Below are positions 58,234 through 64,000 of a stretch of 64,000 nt of DNA, one piece after another. The DNA is taken from assembly GCA_036495525.1 (NCBI GenBank), contig DASXMR010000023.1, positions 1 through 64,000 of the forward strand, given 5' to 3'. The translations under genes and the position numbers were made by a program. Within the stretch, counting starts at the first letter, position 1. Every line of letters begins with the position of its first letter. This stretch comes from DASXMR01 sp036495525 (GTDB lineage Bacteria > Actinomycetota > Actinomycetes > Streptosporangiales > Streptosporangiaceae). The notes beneath the pieces are model-generated. The model had not been told where the DNA came from. It saw only the letters and a program-made list of their open reading frames with translations, and ran no database searches.

Positions 58234-58635
58234 ATGAAGGTCGTCGTATACAGCCATGACGCTGACACCCGCGCCAGGATCAAGCTTGCCATCGGCCGCC
58301 GCCCCGCCCCTGACGTGCCGGAAGCCGAGGTCATCGAGGTGGCCACGCACCCTGCCCTGATCCGGCTGCTGGACGCCGGCGGGGCTGACGTCATGGTGCT
58401 GGACGGTGAGGCCCAGCCGGCCGGCGGCATGGGCGTGTGCCGCCAGGCCAAGGACGAGATCTACAACTGCCCGCCGGTGCTGCTGATCATCGGCCGGGCG
58501 GACGACGGGTGGCTCGCCACCTGGTCTCGCGCCGACGCGGTGGTTAGCCATCCCATCGACCCGCCGGCCCTGGCCAGGGCGCTGGCCGCGCTGATGCGCC
58601 GGCGCGCGGCGGGAGCCGAGATCGCGGCCACCTGA
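58234..58635 (+). CDS. unusual stand-alone receiver-like protein
   Basis: A 133-residue protein that resembles a response-regulator receiver domain. The acidic pair (SHDAD) and the phosphorylation-type Asp (VMVLDGEAQP) are seen. The conserved Lys of the beta5 loop is replaced by His (VSHPIDPP where KPxxPP is usual). There is no DNA-binding or output domain. It may be a degenerate or phosphorylation-independent receiver. It sits between the ctaE operon and trpD. No histidine kinase is near. Close relatives are found at the same place in other actinobacteria, from memory. Confidence 0.72.
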   Translation: MKVVVYSHDADTRARIKLAIGRRPAPDVPEAEVIEVATHPALIRLLDAGGADVMVLDGEAQPAGGMGVCRQAKDEIYNCPPVLLIIGRADDGWLATWSRADAVVSHPIDPPALARALAALMRRRAAGAEIAAT

Positions 58636-58712
58636 CCGGCCGCCGGGTACGCGGCCGCCGTGGCCCAAGGGCCGGCCGCCCCCCGGCATCACCTGCGACT
58701 GAGGGAGCCCGC

Positions 58713-59765
58713 ATGGATTCCCGCACCACCTGGCCCGCCCTCATCGGCGCGCTGATCAAGGGTGAGGCGCTCACCGCCGAGGAGACGGCGTGGGCGATGA
58801 ACGAGATCATGGAGGGCGCGGCCGCGCCCGCACAGATCGCCGGGTTCGGCGTCGCGCTGCGGATCAAGGGCGAGACCGCCGGCGAGGTGAGCGGCATCGC
58901 CGAGGGGATGCTGCAGCACGCAGCGCCGATCAGCATCCCGGGCCGCCTGGTCGACCTGGTCGGCACGGGGGGTGACGGCGCGCACACGGTGAACATTTCC
59001 ACCATGGGCACGATCGTCGCAGCGGCGGCCGGCGCCCGGATGGTCAAGCACGGTAACCGGGCAGCCTCCTCCGCCTGTGGCGCCGCCGACGTGCTGGAGG
59101 CCCTCGGCGTCGTGATCGACCTGCCGCCTGCCGCATCCGAGCAGCTGGCGGACGAGGTAGGCATCGCCTTCCTGTTCGCCCCGCTCTACCATCCGGCGCT
59201 GCGGCACGTCATCCCCACCCGCCGCGAGCTCGGCGTGCCGACCGTCTTCAACATCCTCGGCCCGCTCACCAATCCGGCCAGGCCGGCGGCGCAGGCTGTC
59301 GGCATCGCCGACGCCAGGAGCGGCCCGGTGCTGGCCGGCGTGCTAGCTGGCCGTGGCAGCTCAGCGCTGGTGTTCCACGGCGAGGACGGGCTCGACGAGC
59401 TGACCACGACCGCGCCGTCGACGGTCTGGGTGGTGCACGGCGGCACGGTCAGCGAGACCTCGTTCGACGCCGCCGAGCTGGGAATCGGCCGGACCAGTCC
59501 CGAGGATCTGCGCGGCGGCGACGCGGCCAGGAACGCGGAGGTGGCCAGGGCCGTGCTCGCCGGGCAGGCCGGGCCGGTCAGGGACACCGTGCTGCTGAAC
59601 GCGGCCGCGGCGCTGGCGGCCGAGGCCGGCGTGACCGGGCCGGACGACCTGCAGGCTGCGCTCGCCGGCGGCTTCGCGCGCGCTGCTGCTGCGATCGACT
59701 CGGGTGCGGCCGCCGACTTGCTGCGGCGCTGGGCGGCGGCGAGCCAGCGGCTGGCCGGCCGCTAG
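58713..59765 (+). CDS. trpD: anthranilate phosphoribosyltransferase (TrpD)
   Basis: TrpD joins anthranilate to PRPP, the second step of tryptophan synthesis. The 350-residue protein has the PRPP loop DLVGTGGDGAHTVNIST, KHGNRAASSACG, and anthranilate-site stretches (HPALRHVIPTRRELGVPTVF then GPLTNPA). The fold is complete. No other trp genes are in this window, which is usual in this lineage where trpD neighbours the bc1 genes. Start ATG 58713 has GAGGGAG upstream. Confidence 0.95.
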   Translation: MDSRTTWPALIGALIKGEALTAEETAWAMNEIMEGAAAPAQIAGFGVALRIKGETAGEVSGIAEGMLQHAAPISIPGRLVDLVGTGGDGAHTVNISTMGTIVAAAAGARMVKHGNRAASSACGAADVLEALGVVIDLPPAASEQLADEVGIAFLFAPLYHPALRHVIPTRRELGVPTVFNILGPLTNPARPAAQAVGIADARSGPVLAGVLAGRGSSALVFHGEDGLDELTTTAPSTVWVVHGGTVSETSFDAAELGIGRTSPEDLRGGDAARNAEVARAVLAGQAGPVRDTVLLNAAAALAAEAGVTGPDDLQAALAGGFARAAAAIDSGAAADLLRRWAAASQRLAGR

Positions 59766-59813
59766 CCGGAAGCGCCGCCTGCTCCGGCACTGCCTGGCGG
59801 TGGGCCGCGGCGG

Positions 59814-60101
59814 TCAGGAGGTCTCGTTGTACCCGATCGCGAACGCGGCCTCCAGGTCGTGCCTGGAGTAGGTGCGGAAGGCGATATGCGTCTCGGTGTG
59901 CAGCACGCCCTCGATCTTGTTCAGCGTGCCGGGGATGACATCGCCGAGCTGGTCGTGGTTCCTGACCCGGACGATTGCCACCAGGTCGAACTCACCGGTG
60001 ACCGAGTAGACCTCGGACACCTCGGGGATCTCGGCGATCGCCTCGGCGGTCTGCGGGATCCGCGTGACGTCGGTCCTGACCAGAACGATTGCGGTAACCA
60101 T
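59814..60101 (-). CDS. Lrp/AsnC-type ligand-binding-domain protein
   Basis: A 95-residue stand-alone RAM (AsnC C-terminal) domain without its DNA-binding part. The sequence (TAIVLVRTDVTRIPQTAEAI, EVSEVYSVTGEFDLVAIVRV, GVLHTETHIAFRTYSRHDLE) covers the complete alpha/beta fold. Such proteins form oligomers that bind amino acids and may pair with full Lrp proteins. It may sense an amino acid; its place next to trpD suggests tryptophan or another, but that is guesswork. The ORF is convergent with trpD. Confidence 0.88.
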   Translation of the reverse strand: MVTAIVLVRTDVTRIPQTAEAIAEIPEVSEVYSVTGEFDLVAIVRVRNHDQLGDVIPGTLNKIEGVLHTETHIAFRTYSRHDLEAAFAIGYNETS

Positions 60102-60189
60102 GGCCGCCTTGACCTCCTGCAGTGCCTGCCCGACGGTGCCTGCCCGAGCTGAGCCAGTAGCGTATCGCCGGCTCCCGCCCGGCCGCCGC

Positions 60190-60855
60190 TCAGCCGCCGA
60201 TCCTGGCCAGCTGCCTGACCGGGTCGCCGCTCAGCCTGGCCAGCAGGCGGAGCAGTACCTCCGCGGTCGCGCTGGCGTCCGCCAGCGCGCGGTGGTCAGG
60301 CCGGGTCTCGGTGCCGAACCAGGCGGCCAGCGTGGCCAGCTTGCAGTCGGGCACACCGGATCCGGCGAGCACCAGCCGGGCCAGCACCGCCGTGTCGACG
60401 ACGGCGAACGGCGGCCAGGCAATCCCGCTGGCCGCTGCCGCCGTGGTGAGGAACCCCAGGTCAAAGGGCGCGTTGTGAGCGGCGAGCACGCTGCCGCTGG
60501 CGAAGTCGAGGAAGCCGGGCAGCGCAACGGCCGCCGGCGGCGCGTGCGCGACCATCGCGTCAGTGATGCCCGTCAGCTCGGTGATGCTGGCCGGCACCGG
60601 CATGCCGGGGTTGATCAGCGTGGCGAACTCGTCGGTCAGCCGACCGCCGGACACCCGGACCGCGCCGATCTCGGTGATCGCCGCCTGGCCGGGCTGCCAG
60701 CCGGTGGTCTCGACGTCCACGACGACGAAATCGGTGCCCGCCAGCGGTGAGCTGGCGAGCCCGCCGCGCGGGGGATAGAACTGCACGCTCCGGGCGCTAC
60801 GCCAGCCGGGCACCCGCCCGGTCAGCGCCCGGAGCAGCTCGCTCCACCGTCGCAT
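60190..60855 (-). CDS. DnaQ-like 3'-5' exonuclease
   Basis: A 221-residue DEDDh-type exonuclease. Catalytic residues: Asp/Glu in VVVDVETTGWQPG, Asp in AHNAPFDLGFL and His/Asp in PDHRALADASATAEV. It is like the DNA polymerase III epsilon exonuclease domain and may be a proofreading or repair nuclease. The first ~45 residues (MRRWSELLRALTGRVPGWRS) are a basic extension. I used ATG 60855; an in-frame GTG-type start at 60888 is also possible. It is divergent from the riboswitch. Confidence 0.85.
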   Translation of the reverse strand: MRRWSELLRALTGRVPGWRSARSVQFYPPRGGLASSPLAGTDFVVVDVETTGWQPGQAAITEIGAVRVSGGRLTDEFATLINPGMPVPASITELTGITDAMVAHAPPAAVALPGFLDFASGSVLAAHNAPFDLGFLTTAAAASGIAWPPFAVVDTAVLARLVLAGSGVPDCKLATLAAWFGTETRPDHRALADASATAEVLLRLLARLSGDPVRQLARIGG

Positions 60856-61031
60856 CACGTGACTCACGCTAGGGCCGGCCGCCGACATTTCCCGCCGCGC
60901 CGCGCCGCGGCTGCCGCCAGGCGACGGTCAGCCGGCAATCGCACCCGGATCAGGGCGCCGGAAAGGTCTCGTTTTGGTATCGGCTGACCAGCGGGAGGAC
61001 CGACACGGGGGTGCGAGTGTGGCCGAAGCGG

Positions 61032-61061
61032 TTGAATATGCGGGCTGATTCTCACTAGGGT
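61032..61061 (+). promoter_or_regulatory. promoter of the riboswitch-NlpC transcript
   Basis: -35 TTGAAT (61032-61037), 18-base spacer, -10 TAGGGT (61056-61061). The start would be near 61068, so the leader is about 250 bases and includes the riboswitch. Confidence 0.6.
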
Positions 61062-61139
61062 CTGGCACCAGGCCGAGTCGCTTATCAGTCGCCACATCGG
61101 CGGCGGCGCCCGGCCGCCGCCGAATTTTCCTGACCGGCC

Positions 61140-61292
61140 AGCCGCCAGCCAGGAAAAGCCGGGGACCCAACTGGAGCATTCAGCCGCAGCCGGCCGATGC
61201 TCCCCGGGGTGAATCGGCCGGGAACCCCCCGCGGGCCTGGCCGTAGGGCGCCTTCCACAGCCCGAACCCGTCAGCTCACCCGGCAGGCGGAC
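61140..61292 (+). promoter_or_regulatory. ydaO/yuaA cyclic-di-AMP riboswitch
   Basis: The leader has the conserved ydaO elements in order: AGCCGGGGACCC, CGGGGTGAATCGGCC, and CCCGAACCCGTCAGCTCACC (61261-61280). A closing stem is made by CCGCCAGCC (61142-61150) with GGCAGGCGG (61282-61290), one mismatch. This class binds cyclic-di-AMP and typically turns off cell-wall hydrolase genes when it is high. The gene behind it is an NlpC/P60 hydrolase, the commonest target in actinobacteria. A terminator or anti-terminator was not resolved. Confidence 0.9.
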
Positions 61293-61318
61293 CGTGGGAG
61301 AAGGAGCGTGTCACGCAC

Positions 61319-62362
61319 GTGCATACGCCATCGTCAGTTCTGCGGACTGCGAGGCACCGCGGCGCGGCTGTCGCTATCGCCCTGACGGCCATCACCGGCT
61401 GCACAGCCGGCGTCCTGGTTGCAGTCACCGGCATAGCCGGCGCGGCGCCTCAGCCCACCATCGCGCAGGTCCAGCAGAAGCTGAAGGCGCTTGACTTGAA
61501 GGCCGCGAAGCTGGGCGCGCGTTTCGACCAGGCCAAGGAGGATCTGGCCTCGGCCAATCAGCAGCTGAAACTGGTGAATCGGCAGGCGTCGAAATACCAG
61601 GCCAAGTTCGACATGCTGCGCACCGAGATTGGCAAGATCGGCGCGGCGGCCTTCATGAACGGGGACCTCACGTCCTCAGCCGCGCTGCTCACCTCGAAGA
61701 ACGCGCAGGGAATCCTCGACGAGTCGTCCATCCTGACCGAGCTGTCCGTGGTGAACAAGGGCCAGATGGACCAGTTCCTCGGCGTGGCCAGGCAGCTCAC
61801 CCAGGCCCAGCGGACCGCGCAGCGGGCCAGGGCGTCGATCGCCTCGCTCAAGGCCAGCCTGGTCAAGCAGCAGAAGGTGCTGGCCAGCGAGACCGCCCAG
61901 CAGAAAACCCTGCTGGCTAAGCTCACCCCGGCCCAGCAGGTCTCGGTCGGCGGCGGAGGCGGCGGCGGCGGCGCGCCACCGCCCACGTACAAGGGCCCGA
62001 CCTCCACTCAGGCCCAGCAGGCCGTGGCGTTCGCCTACAAGCAGCTCGGCTGCCCGTACGTGTTCGGTGGCATCGGGCCGTGCGGCTCGGGCTTTGACTG
62101 CTCAGGGCTGACCATGGAGGCCTGGGCGAGCGCGGGCGTCTCCATCCCGCGTACCAGCTACGAGCAGTGGGACAGCCTGCCGCACGTGTCTACCTCGGCG
62201 CTGGAGCCGGGCGACATCCTGGTCTTCGCCGGGGCTTCGCACGTCGCGATCTACGTCGGCAACAACAAGCTCATCCAAGCGCCGCAAACGGGCGAGAACG
62301 TGGACCTTGAGCCGCTGAGCGGATGGTTCACCGCCAACCTGGACGGCGCCGTCCGGCCGTAG
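61319..62362 (+). CDS. secreted NlpC/P60 peptidoglycan hydrolase
   Basis: A 347-residue secreted cell-wall endopeptidase (C40), related to RipA. A signal peptide (~1-40; ALTAITGCTAGVLVAVTGIA) precedes a coiled-coil (~50-195) that may act as lid or activator. A Gly/Pro linker (GGGGGGGGAPPPTYKG) follows. The catalytic domain has Cys in GFDCSGLTMEAW and His in GASHVAIYVG. The gene is behind the cyclic-di-AMP riboswitch, so expression is tuned to turgor or wall stress. The start GTG 61319 gives a good signal peptide. A strong terminator follows. Confidence 0.93.
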   Translation: MHTPSSVLRTARHRGAAVAIALTAITGCTAGVLVAVTGIAGAAPQPTIAQVQQKLKALDLKAAKLGARFDQAKEDLASANQQLKLVNRQASKYQAKFDMLRTEIGKIGAAAFMNGDLTSSAALLTSKNAQGILDESSILTELSVVNKGQMDQFLGVARQLTQAQRTAQRARASIASLKASLVKQQKVLASETAQQKTLLAKLTPAQQVSVGGGGGGGGAPPPTYKGPTSTQAQQAVAFAYKQLGCPYVFGGIGPCGSGFDCSGLTMEAWASAGVSIPRTSYEQWDSLPHVSTSALEPGDILVFAGASHVAIYVGNNKLIQAPQTGENVDLEPLSGWFTANLDGAVRP

Positions 62363-62394
62363 CAGCACCAGGCGGCCCGGTCCGCCCCGTCATC

Positions 62395-62429
62395 GAGCGC
62401 CTGCCAGCCGCACCGGCTGGCAGGCGCTC
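62395..62429 (+). terminator. terminator after the NlpC/P60 gene
   Basis: GAGCGCCTGCCAGCC and GGCTGGCAGGCGCTC form a perfect 15-base stem around GCACC, 32 bases after the stop. A further GCCTGGCAGGCGCTG copy of the 3' arm follows at ~62433-62447, hinting at duplication. Confidence 0.85.
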
Positions 62430-62580
62430 GGTGCCTGGCAGGCGCTGCGGCCTGGCGAGCCGGGACCGCGCTGGCAGCGCCTGGTTTCCCGGGGGCTCGC
62501 CAGGGCAATTGCCTGAGCTGACGGCCAGCCCGATGGCATGAGTACCAGCGGCACCTGGCTGCCTCGGGCGAGCGGGGGTG

Positions 62581-63088
62581 GTGGACGCTGAGCGCAGGGA
62601 TACCTGGTGACCCGCGCCCTGAGTCCGGCGCCGAGCGCGCCGACCGGAACCTGATCGAGCTGCTCCAGGAGCTGCGGGTGACCGGCCTCGGAGTTCAGGT
62701 GCTGTTCGGCTTCCTGCTGGCCATCCCGTTCACCGTCAGGTTCTCGGCGCTGCACACCTGGCAGCGTGATCTCTACATCACTACGCTGCTGCTGGCCGCG
62801 GTGGCCACGGCGCTGCTGCTCGGGCCCGTCGCTTACCACCGGATCGTTTTCCGGCTGCAGCAGAAGGAGCAGCTGGTACGGGCCGCCAACGTGCTGGCCC
62901 TGGCCGGCCTCGGCGTGGTGGGCCTGGACATCACCGCGGCCGTATTGCTCGTGCTCAGCTATGTGGCGCCTGGCCTGCCGGCCGTGCTGCTCACCGTGGT
63001 GATCTTCCTGCTGTTCAGCGGGCTATGGTTCGCCTACCCACTCGGCCGGCGCCACCGCGACCGGGCGGCGCCGCCGAGCGGACGCTGA
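62581..63088 (+). CDS. DUF6328 membrane protein with apparent frameshift near its start
   Basis: A DUF6328 membrane protein with four hydrophobic segments (e.g. VLFGFLLAIPFTVRF; IVVLLVLSYVAP-like; LLTVVIFLLFSGLWFAYPLG). The family hallmark RADRNLIELLQELRV lies before the first conventional start in frame (GTG 62678), so 62678 is too late. GTG 62581 opens VDAERRDTW but reads into TGA; a one-base shift near 62604-62609 joins it to GDPRPESGAERADRN. So the gene carries a frameshift here or the sequence has an error. If real, the protein may still be made from an unusual start. The body is intact with high GC3. Confidence 0.7.
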
Positions 63089-64000
63089 TCAGGTCTGCGT
63101 CGGGTCGATAAAGACATGCGGTGTCACCGGCAGCCTGCTGGTCAGGCGGCGGTCGATGGAGTCAGCCAGGTCCTCTGCCTGGTCTGCGCTGATGCCGTCG
63201 CTGAAGGCGACCTTCGCCGCAACGATCAGGTGATCAGGGCCCAGTCGCATGGTCTGCAGGTCGAGCAGGGCGTCGACGCCGGCCATGCCGGTGATCTCGT
63301 CGCGGATTGCCTGCCGGTCCGCCGGGTCAGCGGCATGGCCGATGAGCAGCTCCCGGTTGTCGTTGCCCAGCTTGAATGCCACCGCGACGAGCAGTGCGCC
63401 GATGGCGATGGACGCCGCGCCGTCGAAGGCCGGTGAGCCGGTCAGCTGGCGGAGCAGGAGGCCGAGCGCGGCCAGCACCAGGCCGACGATGGCGGCGGTG
63501 TCCTCGAAGAAAGCCGCCTTGACGGTGGTGTCAGGGCTACTGCGCAGGTGCTCGACGAACGGCACGTTGCGGCTCCTGGCCTGGCCGCGCGCCTGCCAGC
63601 CAGCCCGGACCAGCGAGGTGCCCTCGGCAACGGCCGCCACGGCCAGCGCGATGTAGCCGGGAACAGGGCTTTCGTCCGAGCCGTGCCGAAGCGCGAGCAC
63701 GCCCTCGAACACCGAGAACACGGCGCCGGCCATGAAGATGCCGAACGCCGCGAGCAGCGCCCAGAAGTACCGCTCCTGACCGTAGCCGAATGGGTGCTCG
63801 GTGTCGGCTGGCCGCTCGCTCTGGCGGACCGAGCGGAGCAGGAACGCCTGGTTGAGCGTGTCGGCTGCCGAGTGCGCGGCTTCGGCCAGCATGGCGCTCG
63901 ACCCGGACAGGATGCCGGCCGCCAGCTTGACGAGGCCCACCAGCAGGTTCGCCGCCCCGGCAATGAGCACGGTGTGCCGCGTGGACCGGTGCTCGGCCGA
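63089..64000 (-). CDS. cation diffusion facilitator transporter, 5' end beyond window
   Basis: A metal efflux protein of the CDF family, probably exporting Zn, Mn, Co or Fe. The first hydrophobic segment is at IAGAANLLVGLVKLAAGIL and the metal site is AEAAHSAADTLNQAF (HxxxD). Further segments (FWALLAAFGIFMAGAVFSVF; VPGYIALAVAAVAEG) follow, with a C-terminal cytosolic domain (~200-293; LPVTPHVFIDPTQT). The frame stays open through the edge (SAEHRSTRHT precedes the first in-window GTG), so the gene starts outside the window. Metal specificity cannot be told. Confidence 0.88.
   Translation of the reverse strand, partial: SAEHRSTRHTVLIAGAANLLVGLVKLAAGILSGSSAMLAEAAHSAADTLNQAFLLRSVRQSERPADTEHPFGYGQERYFWALLAAFGIFMAGAVFSVFEGVLALRHGSDESPVPGYIALAVAAVAEGTSLVRAGWQARGQARSRNVPFVEHLRSSPDTTVKAAFFEDTAAIVGLVLAALGLLLRQLTGSPAFDGAASIAIGALLVAVAFKLGNDNRELLIGHAADPADRQAIRDEITGMAGVDALLDLQTMRLGPDHLIVAAKVAFSDGISADQAEDLADSIDRRLTSRLPVTPHVFIDPTQT

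Noticed and set aside
1..64000. tRNA, rRNA, CRISPR, insertion sequence and prophage signals
   Set aside because: I saw no cloverleaf-like sequence with CCA-ready stem, no regularly spaced repeat array with unique spacers, no transposase and no phage gene. Short tandem arrays here lack spacers.

Overview
The window is a 64 kb stretch of very GC-rich chromosome whose gene content and order are actinobacterial. It has an HrdB-type principal sigma factor next to topoisomerase IV subunit genes, a PspA/PspAA/HtpX/PspAB envelope-stress cluster, and a cytochrome bc1-aa3 supercomplex locus with a diheme QcrC. It also has a LexA repressor, DUF3043, DUF7455 and DUF6328 proteins, and an NlpC/P60 cell-wall hydrolase under a ydaO-type (cyclic-di-AMP) riboswitch. 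Frequent GTG/TTG starts, leaderless promoters and 1- or 4-base start/stop overlaps fit the same group. The spacers are rich in GCTGGC-type sequence, which suggests a Streptosporangiales-like lineage, but I cannot name a genus from sequence alone.

Positions 1-9.9 kb are accessory and show decay. There is a type II toxin-antitoxin pair, an epoxide-hydrolase remnant, a serine beta-lactamase-like hydrolase, and an alpha/beta hydrolase divergent from an HxlR regulator with a clear operator. These are followed by an OsmC protein, a flavin-dependent oxidoreductase, a methyltransferase, another hydrolase, a frameshifted methyltransferase remnant, lexA and an APH-type kinase. Positions 10-16.3 kb hold a membrane-anchored tandem AAA+ ATPase, a fused 5-oxoprolinase PxpB-PxpC and a 570-residue protein of unknown function. 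Positions 16.6-31.2 kb hold a PAS-GAF-PP2C phosphatase, the principal sigma factor, DUF7455, parE, an amidohydrolase, a DMT transporter, a VOC protein, an ArsR-like regulator with its hydrolase, and parC.

Positions 31.4-45.6 kb carry a DUF4190 protein, SDR and PfkB genes separated by a 17-bp tandem array, two aldo/keto reductases' first member, DUF3043, and the psp cluster. Next come nadA, erpA, a second vapBC pair, an adenosine-kinase-like gene, ctaG and a cysteine desulfurase-TusA pair. Positions 45.7-58.2 kb are the respiratory locus. ctaC-ctaD-ctaF point rightward and qcrB-qcrA-qcrC-ctaE point leftward. Between them lie a nitroreductase, TrmO, an aldo/keto reductase, DipZ and a GNAT gene. 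The right end holds an unusual receiver-domain protein, trpD, an Lrp-type ligand-binding protein, a DnaQ-like exonuclease, the riboswitch-controlled NlpC/P60 gene, a DUF6328 gene with an apparent frameshift, and a cation diffusion facilitator cut by the window edge.

Iron-sulfur supply and use (ErpA, NadA, Rieske QcrA, desulfurase/TusA) and oxidase assembly (CtaG, DipZ) sit around the respiratory genes. The most interesting points are regulatory: palindromic operators laid over leaderless promoters, two short Shine-Dalgarno-led leader ORFs coupled to the genes behind them (ctaC and the PP2C phosphatase), and recurrent short tandem duplications in spacers. I found no tRNA, rRNA, CRISPR array, insertion sequence or prophage.
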